The position numbers were made by a program, and so were the translations under genes. 64,000 nucleotides of DNA, from NCBI GenBank assembly GCA_020064725.1, contig JAGTWJ010000001.1:4898001-4962000 (forward strand), read 5' to 3'. How positions within the stretch are numbered: the stretch's first letter is position 1; every line of letters starts with the position of its first letter. Below the pieces are notes generated by a model. It was given only the letters and a program-made list of their open reading frames with translations. It made no database searches and was not told the DNA's origin. The DNA comes from Drechslerella dactyloides (lineage: Eukaryota > Ascomycota > Orbiliomycetes > Orbiliales > Orbiliaceae). This document shows positions 45,601 through 56,169 of the stretch, one piece after another.

Positions 45601-45882
45601 GGCGCTGGTGGACTTGTTCGGGTAAGTTACCGTCCCTTGTTTATGATGTTTTCTTCTTGCGACCTTTCGTTCCTGGGTTTTTCGACCCAGGCGGGCGCTT
45701 CGAGTTTCCGTTTTTTTTTTTCCGGCTACAAGCAGCTAACATAAGATAGCCCGTTTCTGATCACGACGGTCGTGCTGGCGGTCCTTCATATTGCTGGGTT
45801 CTACGTAGCCTACCGGTTCGATGCCTTGTGCGCAAATGGCGGCGGATGGTCGCGCATGGGTAGTGTCTTCTTTTCCGTTTAG
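42700..45882 (+). CDS. iks1: Serine/threonine protein kinase, IKS1 family, with C-terminal membrane segments
   Basis: Nine exons (42700-42749, 42921-43576, 43640-43756, 43806-43846, 43903-44287, 44431-44765, 44840-45457, 45530-45621, 45750-45882) give 808 residues. The family N-terminus SSIVPYRDNSSIVLRHENSL is followed by a CPYCH zinc-type motif and an Ala run. The kinase domain shows LGKGGKGVVLLV, ACKRV, HRDLKPSN, SDFGEV (a DFG) and the APE motif in CAPEVL. A Ser/Pro-rich region follows. Two hydrophobic segments at the end (VWLVVKILLFFLK; then NSLLLLALVDLF continuing to FLITTVVLAVLHIAGFYVAY) imply membrane anchoring. The cellular role of IKS1 is poorly defined; a yeast deletion is linked to drug sensitivity. 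Confidence 0.93.
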
Positions 45883-45920
45883 GGTGTTGGATTTTGAGCA
45901 AGTAGGCTAGTTTCGTGCGT

Positions 45921-45938
45921 GTCTGGCTCGCGAGACCA
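45921..45938. repeat. Single end of the inverted-repeat element family
   Basis: GTCTGGCTCGCGAGACCA matches the right end of the element at 46102-46156 and is itself nearly palindromic (CTGG-CTCGCGAG-ACCAG). No partner end is found nearby. Confidence 0.35.
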
Positions 45939-46101
45939 GTCTAGTGAGGTTTTGCGTGATGTTGGTGGCTGCATGTAGCGTCGTCGTCGTCGTTTGTATG
46001 TGTTGGGTATCTAAGCGTCTGGGATTGGGATTTGCATGGGCTGCAGGATTACGGAATGGGTGCATTTTTCTTTTGGGCATTTCCTCAAATTCAGCTATTA
46101 G

Positions 46102-46156
46102 TGGTCTCGTAAACCAGACCCTCTCTGGAACTGTGTGGGTTTGGCTTGCGAGACCA
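46102..46156. mobile_element. 55-bp terminal-inverted-repeat element with 8-bp target duplication
   Basis: The left end TGGTCTCGTAAACCA pairs with the right end TGGCTTGCGAGACCA as inverted repeats (two mismatches over 14). GCTATTAG flanks the element directly on both sides (46094-46101 and 46157-46164). An 8-bp duplication is the hallmark of hAT-type transposases, so this is best read as a tiny non-autonomous (MITE-like) insertion or solo deletion derivative. It has no coding capacity. Confidence 0.6.
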
Positions 46157-46447
46157 GCTATTAGTAGCTACGACGGGTTTTCTTCTGCGTTCTTCATGAG
46201 GGGTTAAAAGCATCAAAGTAAGACGGCATGTAGGTCGGAACGAATATCGGCCGGTATGTCCAAGTTTGATGACATCAGCTGCGCGTGAGGGGGTGCTGCT
46301 CATGAAGGGTCTGTTGCATCGGACCCGTTTTAGCCAACAGCTTCGAAGTCCGCGAAACAAGCAAAGAACATCGCGAAATAAAGCTCGTCTGAATGAGTTT
46401 CGATGGAATGCGCATTTCCAAAAGGGATTTCCTTGTCTGGCTACAGC

Positions 46448-46468
46448 TGGTCTCGTAAACCAGATCGC
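46448..46468. repeat. Single left end of the inverted-repeat element family
   Basis: TGGTCTCGTAAACCAGA is identical over 17 bases to the left end of the element at 46102. No matching right end is found in the next 100 bases, so this is a truncated copy. Confidence 0.4.
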
Positions 46469-49400
46469 ACGAAGTGCAGGCGCACGTCGGTGCGCGAGAG
46501 CTCTACGTCTTGAGGCGACTCTACAGGAAAAGCAAATATAAGAACCTTCGCGCTTTCGATATCTTCGGTATGCTGAGATAAAAGAGCAAGAGGCCGGCCC
46601 GAAAGCTCTCTTATATTGGGCTAGATATTTTCTTTTTGCCACATCCAATACGGTAAAAATCAATATTCACGGTGCCATATATTGCATACACCTTCGCTTC
46701 CCTCTAGCATGACGTACAAACGATGCATGCAAAAGACATGTTTAATTAATCAGTTCCAACTGGGGCGAGAGCTAAACAAAAGAAGGTTTTTAGCAAACCG
46801 CCCCGCGCGGCATTATATACTGTCGACCATAATAGTTAAGGTTGCTATAACATCATGCATAGTAAGATTTTGTTGCTTGTTCCGCTCGCCTGCAGTGGGT
46901 TACGTACGATCGAGACCTGATCATGAGTTCTAGCGAAGGATCTGTGTAGAAAATAACCGAATTTGTAGGCATAAGTTTTGCATGTTTCGTATACGTACGC
47001 CGGCCCGCTAGGAAACACCGACAACAAAATTATTTCGTAGAGACGGCTTGAGAATATGTACAATTGTGGCGTGATTGTGCAGCAAGTGGGCCCAGTGGAA
47101 CCGAATCAAGGCTTTGAGTCCAAGAATGGGAAAAGCCTGCTTGCAAATCTTCAAGAAATAATCTATGAAACTGCAACTGGATGCGTCACTATTCCGAAAC
47201 GTAAGTGAAGCTAGGTAACCACTCATAGAATCGAGTGACTCGAGGGGCTGCATATGTAATCCAGAGCCTCGCATTGAATTATTCAAGCTTGCAAAACGGC
47301 TGGACATTGCATGCATATGCATGCGGGTGAAATCCCTATTCAGTCGGTTAGCTAAGCCTCGACGCCAGGCGCTGTATTCAGTCGGTGTGATGTATATCCG
47401 TGGGAAGGGCTCAGGCCGTGTATGCATATTTTCAACGCTTAGGATCTGCATGGGCGGCATCAGTGACTCGAAATAGGAAACAAAAGCAGCCCTTTATGGA
47501 AGCCTGGTCAGTTACGCTACTGGATTACACAATAACTTTCCGCCAGCCGCTTGGGCAGTATGCCTGGCGGGACCCGAATTCAAGTGATTAAACGATGCGA
47601 TGGACATCGTCCGTATCGATTCCTTGAATCAGCTTAGTGACGATATCTCACTGGAGGCTTATGTATGAATTCTTGCATCTGCGCCTGCAGTGTATCTAAC
47701 GGTGAATTCAAGCGACGCAGACGGCTGGTGTGCATCTATGGATTTCAGGATCCAAGCCGTAAGCATAGCTAAGCGTCGATGGAATGCCAGTATTCTATAT
47801 ATATCGTGTGATGAATAGTCTACAACTTTAATGCAGTCGTACAATATCGATTTCGGGATGGCTGTCTCCGAATTTGCCGTCTCACATGTTCATATTCATG
47901 CTTCAGCATACTATACTGCCGTTATTGATGTTCCCAGATACAAACACTACGCTATCGCTCGATGCGGTGGAAACCGGTGTGGTGGTTCCTGGGGCAAAGT
48001 CCAAAGGGTTTTTTACTATTGGACAATGGCTACGGGAGGAGGGGGAGGGGAAGGCCTCTGATAAGATCGCAGCCGGAACTCCATTTGGAAATCTTAACGG
48101 AGGCCTAAAGCGGTCCTGGCATGCATATGCACGTGTCGCCGCCTTGCGAACACCTCGGATGAGACAGCAGCATCCAGCCTCGCTAAACTTTAATGAGGAG
48201 GAACTCCGACCAAAAGTACAGAAGTGCAAGGACGTATTACCCTCTTGTGTCGGTGTGGATTCTACTATCTTACACGTTAGCCGAGAACTAGAGAAGCAGA
48301 TTCCGCCGTTTCCCGTTCTTTCCTTTTTTGTCGACTCGATATAGTGCAAATTTAAGGGGCTACAATGGCAATACCGTTATATCCAAGTATATCTCAGTGG
48401 TTGTCATCTAGCTATAGCTATAGCTAATCTCGGGACAGCTATCGCTATAGTCGGCCAGCCTAATATAGTTTCATATCACTACGCCAGGTATGCGTGTATC
48501 CATCTACATCCAGTTGTCAAGATGCTAGAATTAATCAACGGAACTATTTCGTTGACCGAACCAAAACCAAAATTAAGGGAGATAGACTATGCAATGATGT
48601 CTTCTAATTGGTGAAGGACTCCGATGCTAGTGCCCTGAGCGATGATGCTGTAAGGCGGAGCTGTGACCGGTAGTTTAAGGCCCGTCTAGATTGTGGTGGG
48701 GAATCTCAATGTTAGGTATTGCATGCATATGCACTATCCACTTCGGATGATACAAGCCTTCAGTGCCCGGCAACAAGGCTAGATTAAAGCGGTGAGAGCA
48801 GTATAGTCTTATGGATGCAACCTTGCTTGCGAGCCGTCTTGGCTGTTCGCCTCCGAGTCGCGTGTGATTTATCCGGATATCCATCGCCAAATTTTGCATG
48901 CATGTGTTCCAATATACGACTAAGCTGTGTTACACACTTCTTGGTATCCACGGCTGGATAGATGGATGTTGTCATGCACGTCCATGTGCATACATAGTAT
49001 GTCTCACTAATATTTAACAGGCCCAAGCCAAGCGCCGTAGGGTAGCCTTTATGACATGAGGAGGCCTACGTAGGCACGGACAACTATTTCAATTGACACT
49101 GAAATATCCCGCCTTAGATATCTGGCTTTCATGAACATTTAAATCCGAGACCATACATGCATGCAGATTCAATGTCTTCGCGGCACTTCCGAGGGTCCGA
49201 GTAAGAACCCCGCTGCGATATGTTAGAGTGATCAGATACTAGGCATGTGCCCAGCGAGACCCAAGAGCAATAAGCTTACGAATTCGAGCGCTAGATCGAG
49301 CTGGCTATGCGCCAAAGTTGGATGAGGATGACAATGATGCAATACCCTGGTTCCGCTTCACAAACTGCTACAATACCGACTCTATCCACCCGCAGTTTTA

Positions 49401-49700
49401 CTATACAAAGAGCTCCTGCATCTAAGACTGCGTACCTTCTACTGGATTAAGACGTATAAAAACCCCTCGGGTTCGCCTCTGATATGTCTATCTGCTTGTA
49501 AGTACGCCTTGCACTGAACTAGCAGCTCGATTCCCTCTCAATATACTCCACAATATAAAAGATTCATTTCCTCCACAAAGAAATACTTTGCCTTCCTAGA
49601 GCCTACTGCCAGCAGCCAGCCCACTTGAGCTTGTGGTAGTATAATGGTCACCCTTCTTATCACGGACCGTACCTATTTTCATCCCGCTTCGTTTTGCAGA

Positions 49701-50180
49701 ATGGCTATTCATCCATTTACACCAAACTCTGCACCCCGCTACACGGACCTGATCGCGCACAATGGTAATTCGCAATGTCTGTATTTTATTTAAGTTCGAA
49801 GCTCCGGCAGAACGTATAGCACAGGCTGCTATTGCGCCTTGCTTGCAAATATATGTTCTGCGCTGCAAGTTCCCTGTGTTCACCGCTGACTTGTACGCTT
49901 CCTATGTTCCCGATATCCACCAGGCTCATTCACAAGAGATGCAATCTCAAGTCAAAAACATCAACCTTACTCGTCTGCTATGGCAAACCCATCTGACACG
50001 CCCCAGCCTGCCCAGCCAATGTGCCCTGACCAGCCCCCAAAGCCTAATCAGCCTCCAAAGCCTAACCAACCTCCCAAACCCGACGCCAAAATCTCCTTAC
50101 ATCTCACTCGCACCCCACTCTCCGGGCCGAATAAGCACAACTTCGTCTTCATGGGCGCTTGGGCGGCGGACAGTGACTGA
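49701..50180 (+). CDS. Small two-exon protein A of an unrecognised local family
   Basis: Exon 1 (49701-49764) ends RYTDLIAHN plus one base. The intron has a GTAATT donor, a GCTGAC branch point at about 49884 and a CAG acceptor ending 49923. Exon 2 (49924-50180) begins GSFTRDAISSQ, contains a triple QPPKPN repeat and ends FVFMGAWAADSD. The total is 106 residues. The exon-1 end, intron phase and position, exon-2 start and C-terminus all match the gene at 60329. An in-frame ATG at 49644 would add 19 residues, but the TTTTGCAG right before 49701 suggests a 5' UTR intron instead. There is no signal peptide or membrane segment. A TATAAAAA lies 246 bp upstream. Function unknown. Confidence 0.6.
50040..50084 (+). 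repeat. 18-bp tandem repeat encoding QPPKPN
   Basis: Three consecutive 18-bp units encode QPPKPN, QPPKPN and QPPKPD inside the second exon of small protein A. The units differ at third positions, so the repeat is not a recent slippage product. The relative at 60329 has a Pro/Gln-rich stretch at the same place without a regular repeat. Confidence 0.6.
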
Positions 50181-53100
50181 TTTCTCCTAAACTATGGTTC
50201 TACTAAGGTATGAGCTGTCCCTGGTAGTACGGTGTGCATGGATTTGCTTTCACAAATTGGCTGGCAGCTTGCCGATATCAGCGACTAACTTCCGTTTCAT
50301 GGCATAGTGTTAGCGTGGCTGCTTCATGAATTGCTATCTAACTGTGTCTTTCTCTCTATTTCCTATGCACTAAGCCTAATTTACGTCTGTTTGAACTGAA
50401 TGGTGGCAATCTACTTCTTTATTCCTAGCATCTAATTTAAATTACTTCCTGTAGTGCAATGTGCTACTCAATGATGCCTAAGTTATTGACGAGATACCAC
50501 TAGTTGTTACCTACCATGATGTGTGCCTACGAATGATATAAAAATGTCGTGAGTTGGCAATATATTGCACCCGGCTTCCAAGAGCTCCTGCATGATGTAG
50601 GGTTGAGTGTTCGCTGGATCCTAACTTGTTACACGGCGTATCTGCGGATCGAGAATCTTGCTTCAGCTCCGGCTTTTTGACGGCCGAATCGCATGGATCT
50701 CGAAACAAGCGATACACCAGGCCTGATACAATGTCGAGGTCGGCCTGACCGAGCAAACTAGTATGCACCTGCGTTGAGCCCGATGTTAACACTAGTGCAA
50801 AAGGTTGGTTAAGCTAGCCAGTATATATACCACGATCCTAGACATATATTCATATCTAGCATCATTCAAACGCAGTGGAGCCCTACACTTCTACGCTTTT
50901 CCCATCGTGAAGCTTCAGCTTGGAGTTCTTTGTTGTATTTGTCGCTTCTAGTTGTTGCTGGTTGTCTCGTTGTGACGGGAATACCTGCTAAACCAATAAG
51001 CTGAACCGGTCTCTCGGTAAGGAAGTGAGTACCCATCTAGCCGGTACTCCAGGATCTAGGTCTGGTCTATACAATTCCTTTATGTCTGACCCCAGACCGG
51101 TGCCACAAGTCAATAGTTGGGGGCAAAAAATGTATCACTAGCACATATAAAAAGCTCGGGGCTAAGCTTCAATTTCTTCGATGGCCCAAATTGCAATCTT
51201 AATCTGCTACCTGTTCCTATTAAATTTCTTTTTCCTGAATATCGATAACAGAGAAGCGAGCCGCGAGACGAAGCTAACCACTAAAGTGCGCCTACCCAAT
51301 GCAGTAGTTAGCCCGGCTTCGCTAAGTGAACTAGTGCTAGTGTCTACAAGGTTTTCCAACTCGTGTACTCGAGAGATCGCTGTCTCGCCTATTGTTCTAA
51401 GAATATAATAGCGTGGAGATATTTAACATCATTTCATCCGCCTATGGCTGTGTTGGCATGGCTGTGACCTTTTGCAAGGGCACTAATTGGAGGAGGCGGC
51501 AACGGAAATCTATGATTCGCGGAAATTCAAGCCCGGCAGACCGGCTTGTGACACAAATTGAATTCATTTCATCCTCTGCTTTGCTTTGCTTTCTGTTCTC
51601 TCTATATCTATCTACTTTTTTTTCGTACCCATCGGCCCAATCAAGGCTTCGGTGCTTACCTTAGTCGCAGGACCGTACGTTGAAGCATTATGGGAATAGC
51701 CACGTATACGAGCGGTTGCGCGCAAGAAAGTCTCACTTCTGTATGGCTCAGGATTGGTTAGCCTGTTGATTTTGCGGCCCCTCCGCGAGTCAGTCCGCAC
51801 CGTGCGTTAACCCAGGTGCCAAACGGAAGTGGGATTTTCACGAGAATTAACGCCTATTCGATGGAGGAGGGCCTAGGATTGTCAGTATCATGAAACAAGC
51901 TCGGAAATATTTCCGGTTGATGCAATCCGGTAGCTGAGTCAAAGCAATTTTCTTCTGTAGTTTTTATTCAGAATTCACCTAGTTCGCGAAAAGGATCATT
52001 TCCGCCAAGTTCCTTTGTCGGGGCATGTTGTACTATTTACAGAACACCTTTCAACTTTACCACTGCCAGCTTGATTACTTTGTCCTCACATATGTGCATG
52101 GACATGCACATATCGGGCCTGGCATCGAGACTAGTATCACATGAATTCCAGGTTATCTCAATTAACTGGAGTCGTAGAATACATTGTCCCTGCGTTAGCT
52201 AGTATCTGTCATATTATAATCGTCTAGCCTCGTTGGCGGGACAGCGAGCCGGGTTCGCAAAACAATTTCGCCGCTAGGATCAGAATTTTTCAGGGTACAG
52301 TATAAGGTGTAGAATCGGACATTTGCTCTGCGACTTGCTTGAGACAACTGCACAGATAAGCGAGCCGTCCTGCACAGGAGTCTGTGTTGGCTAAATCGCG
52401 CGAGTGGGGCCGCAAGCATCTACGGAGAATAATAAAATAGAATAAAATGAACACGAGGAATATTTTCTCTTGGCACATATATCATGAGCATAAGGATTCG
52501 CGAATTTGGCGGCTTGAGGAGCCAGCCACGGTTACAAGAAATTGACCAAAAGCCCTCAACTTTTAGAAGTCGGAATCCACAAGACAAAGTAAGCAGACCC
52601 ATGTGTTTCGGCTTCGGAAGGAAACAATCGGCTCTGAAGACGTGGCTAACCCTGACGGCGAGTCTCCCAATTTCTGTTTTGTAAGTTCGGGATGGCGGCG
52701 TCATTTTTTGTTTGTGGAGCTGGTGCGGGAGGAACTAGAACGAGACACCAGCAGGCCGATGCCGCATTACTGCAGTGACAACGCACAAATGCGTGGTATG
52801 CAAGTGCCGCCACGCGAGAATACTATGGTAACGGATTGAAATTCAGAGGAAATACAGCACAGACGAGACTCGATGTTATCCACAAGCAGCTAGCATCTAA
52901 AGGATCTGCTTGAGCAAGGCTCCCATCACGAATATGCAAGAGAGCGAGGTCGCGGAGATTCTAATTCAGCCAATGATGCGGTACCGATTTACCGATATGT
53001 ACATTCTCAGAACAATAAATCAGTCAGGTTTTGCCGTTCGCGTGGTCTATATACAGCAATTTTATTTCCTTGGCATCAGATTGTAGTAATTCGACAGATG

Positions 53101-53703
53101 GAAAACTTCAGTCTTGTTGTTCTCCTTGATCCTTTCTCAAATCTTCCAGGAGTGATTGGAGGAGAGATATCCACAATTGCGGAAGGGCCGTAGCGCAAAG
53201 TGAGAGATGTGATAGCAGTGGGCTAATTAGAATGCGTAGACAGTTAGACAGCTGGGTCAAACTTGGGCGCATCATGCTTATAGACTCGAGCTCACCTCCG
53301 TAGCCTCTTAAAACCAAGAGTGATATTGTATGATGCTGCACCGTTAGTCCAATGGACTTATGGGGTTTGGGGGGTTTCGTTGATCTGAGACTATAAGACA
53401 TTTATACGAGACTAGCTAGTATATATATAAAGCCTGTGAAGCCCGTCCTTTAGCGTAAAGTTAAGGTTGCGGAGAGTAATTCTTTGTGATACACCACTCA
53501 CATTCAAGCCTTCGGGCTCCGGTCCCTTAACGGTATAACTACTACCCCAGCAAGACTACTCTTTCATACGCCCAGTTTATAGCATCACGCCTCATCTTCT
53601 TCAAGTGACTTTCAATTTGCTGCCATTCTACAGAGCTACTACATTTAGTTGGGCAATCGCAGCAGCGGTCACCTCGTTTTTTTCTCGAGCGATATTTTAC
53701 AGA
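50181..53703. other. Gene-poor stretch; no convincing gene
   Basis: A 75-residue frame at 51181-51408 (+) starts with a hydrophobic MAQIAILICYLFLLNFFFLN segment and has ATATAAAAAGC about 40 bp before its ATG, but no relative is recognised. A minus-strand frame at 53108-53401 is unconvincing. A TATATATATAA lies at 53420-53430 upstream of the small locus at 53704. Confidence 0.4.
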
Positions 53704-53997
53704 ATGGGAAATTGTTACATTCCGCCGACCCCAGCTGCAAATCCGGCAACTCAAGCTTCCAACGCGGCCAACACAAACACAACTGGCTATACGAATCTCA
53801 TAACACAGAATGATATGTCGCACCTCCATCTCGGCGCTATAGCTCTCAAGTTTCACCCACTGTTATTTTATCAATTCTACAGGAAGACTAAGTGGGTCGC
53901 CGGTCAGTCATCTAGTGGCAAGTATCACAGGCTATCAATTTGTAAGAAACAAGTGATTTTATTCAAGGTAACAGCCTTGCTCTATAGCCCTCCGTAG
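53704..53997 (+). pseudogene. Small locus C: exon-1 relative of small proteins A and B with broken splice donor
   Basis: From ATG 53704 the frame encodes MGNCYIPPTPAANPATQ, continuing to GYTNLITQN, which aligns with the exon-1 ends of A (RYTDLIAHN) and B (PYTSLIALN). Where those genes have a phase-1 GT donor straight after AAY G, this locus reads ATATGT, one G-to-A change from GTATGT. Translation would continue into what should be intron and stop at 53997. No GSF-type exon-2 start is found downstream. ATCGGGGCT near 54011 faintly resembles the GAW end of the relatives. The context before the ATG (TTTTACAGAATGG) resembles that of A (TTTTGCAGAATGG). Probably a decayed copy, though a single-exon protein remains possible. 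Confidence 0.4.
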
Positions 53998-54509
53998 CGC
54001 CTTGGTCTGACATCGGGGCTACTCATAATTATATAAAAGTATTATATTCTCTGGAAACCAGAAAAATATACAATATCGTCCATATTCTCGATAAATGTCA
54101 TCACCAGGTGGAACTGATGACGTACTGCCGATATGTAGGCTACAATCCACTAGTCAGAGAATCCATTTGGTTTGGATCTGAGGGTTTAGATTGTAGTATA
54201 CAATAAGTGGCTTCATTAAATGGTTAATAAGCTTAAATGGGAAGGGAATTTTAATTATAGCTTCAAAGAACAATTATAGTACAAGATAATATTAGTTTCA
54301 GCGATTGGTCGGCCATCCACCACCATCAAAACGCCAGACGCAATTAAAATAGAATGCACAATTATAAGCAGAGTGATATGCGTCAATACATTAGAAGTAC
54401 ATTCAAAACATTACGTAATAGCTAAAGCAATTCATTACAGTTACAAGTCGAACCAGCCCCCAGTGGCTAGCCAGCAACGCTCACTCCGGACACCGGAATG
54501 CGCAATGAC
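53998..54509. other. Intergenic, AT-rich; nothing clear
   Basis: This lies between the decayed small locus and the rhodopsin-domain gene. It may hold the decayed second exon of the former and the 3' UTR of the latter. Confidence 0.4.
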
Positions 54510-56169
54510 TCACTCCGAATTCTTATCTGCGATGCTGACTTTGATTTCCGACTTTTTCTCGATTGAAAGGTTGTTGTTACTATTGCCAGAGCTGGTGCTA
54601 CTCCAGACAACGGTCCTCTGAAGGTTGAGAGGCACGATGTCATCTTCACTTTCGTTATGCACGTTCGCTGGACTAGCAGTGTTGCTGTTCCAGTTAAGTC
54701 ATTAGCTTCGAGGCGCTTCCATCACAAGCTCACTTGTCTAGGGTTACAAACCCTCTGGTATTGTTGTTATAGGAGGACAGTCGGTAGCCGGTGGGCTTTG
54801 AGTTCTCCCGATTAGTCGACAGTAACTTCGGCGCGTAGCGTGCGACGAGAGGTTTCAGAGCCGGAAGTGACGAGCAGAAGATGCCAAGGGTGCCTTCAAC
54901 GACGTTGAGTTGAAAAAGAATACCGGCGTCATCTGGGGAACAGGGCCATGTTAACAAGAAATCTAGGACAAGCGCATTTTCGATTGAAAAGATTTAGCAT
55001 ACGTACAGCTGAAATCCCAGTTGTTGAGGTCGTAGACGCGATAGATGTAGTAAATGCGTATCACTGCGGCAATACAGACGCTACACCAAATTATCGATAG
55101 ACATCAGTTATTTAAGTTCCAAGTATTACTTGTCCAGAAGATCACTTACATCGATCCTAGCGCAAAGGAAACTGCGAGAACGATCCTTTGCTTCTTGGGA
55201 AGTTGTAACTGCCACACCATTCTGATAGGGAGTAGGAAAACATCTACCATATCGGTCGAAGGTTTAGTTAGTCAGCAAGGAGTTCAGATGGAGGTCACTA
55301 CATCAGATGGAATGTCACCCAGAGAACTTACAAAGATCGCTCACGCAATTCAAGATGCCGTAAAATGTAAAAGCCGCCTGAAGGTTCATAAATTTTCCGG
55401 GGACATTATCATCCCAATACGCGCGTAAGGGAATTGCCTGTAGAAATATAACGAGCAGGCCAGTGATGGTGAAAATGATGAGATAAATGTAGCCGCCGTA
55501 GATGAGCCATCTAAATGTTCTTGACGAGCCCGAGCCCGAGAAAACCCGGTAATAGAAGACCAAGATAGATAGCTTTGCTAGGGCTACGCAAGGTATGTAG
55601 ACGGTTTCAACCGCAACGGCGAGCTAGCAGTCCGGTTAGTTTTACCACTCGAATACTTAAATTCTCAAAACCAAACAGTCGAGAACATCAAGAAAAAGGG
55701 CGCCGAGCGGGCTTCTGAGGATCTTACCTTCCGAGCAGGCGTAAGCCACTCAGGATTGAAGTCATACAAATGCACACCCCAACCCCACTGCGGAGCAATG
55801 CAGTTAATGATCGTTAAGCCAATATCCAGGATCTACAATCAGTAGTAAGTATCAGTCTGACTTGAAGTTACAATTTTGATGTTCCCAAGAATGAGTGGCA
55901 GAAAGACTAGGTCAGGAAGCTAATCGCAGAAATTAAGCGGGGGAACTGGACGTTCTTACCAGCGAGGCCGACATGAGGAAGTCATCAGCCCCATAACTCC
56001 TTGTCAAGAAAATTCTGCTGTAAAGCCGCAGTATGACAACAATAACAGTTATGGCGCATAGAGTGATCTCGACTCCCTTTAATCGTGCTGTTGGATTCGA
56101 AGGATTGATGTAGTTCGGCTTCGGCCAGGTAGCGAGGATCTCTGGCGGAGGGACTCTTGCGCTAGGCAT
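54510..56169 (-). CDS. Seven-TM rhodopsin-domain integral membrane protein (PTH11-like, no CFEM)
   Basis: Seven exons (56169-55960, 55832-55728, 55623-55332, 55243-55150, 55080-55007, 54932-54734, 54684-54510) give 382 residues. Typical family features: GVEITLCAITVIVVILRLYSR in TM1, the SYGADDFLM motif before TM2, GWGVHLYDFNPEW, YIPCVALAKLSILVFYYRVF, ILNCVSDLYVFLLPI, LAVSFALGS, and the final membrane segment with VVEGTLGIFCSSLPALKPL. Proteins of this large ascomycete group include PTH11-type receptors and many members without known ligand. There is no N-terminal Cys-rich CFEM domain. The last intron (GTGAGC donor) replaces an early stop by an Asn/Ser-rich cytoplasmic tail. It is the only conventional gene between 46 and 63 kb. 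Confidence 0.9.

Larger units (their letters stand above)
45883..49700. other. Start of the gene-poor tract; terminal-repeat fragments, no clear gene
   Basis: This holds one short inverted-repeat element (46102-46156) and two single ends of the same type. ORFs at 47008-47460 (-) and 47874-48344 (+) are the longest and have no domain I recognise. TGCATGCATATGCA-like palindromes recur near 47312, 48119 and 48722. TATAAAAA at 49455 precedes the small gene at 49701. A GTAAGT donor near 49499 paired with TTTTGCAG just before its ATG could be a 5' UTR intron. Confidence 0.45.

Noticed and set aside
45929..45938. TCGCGAGA-like palindrome as a promoter motif
   Set aside because: Its surroundings match the transposon-like terminus better than a promoter, and it lies downstream of IKS1.
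47008..47460. 150-codon minus-strand ORF
   Set aside because: It starts at a plausible Met but has a mixed composition with many His/Met, no intron signals and no recognisable motif; it is kept out as a likely chance ORF.
49632..49650. tRNA-like stretch GGTAGTATAATGGTCA
   Set aside because: It matches the A-box half of an Asp/Gly-type tRNA, but no B box (GGTTCRANNCC) or acceptor-stem complement follows, so it is not a tRNA gene. It may be a coincidental or relic fragment.
53811..53816. ATATGT at the broken donor of locus C as a U12-type AT-AC intron
   Set aside because: The U12 donor consensus is ATATCCTT; this site lacks the CC, and filamentous ascomycetes largely lack U12 introns.
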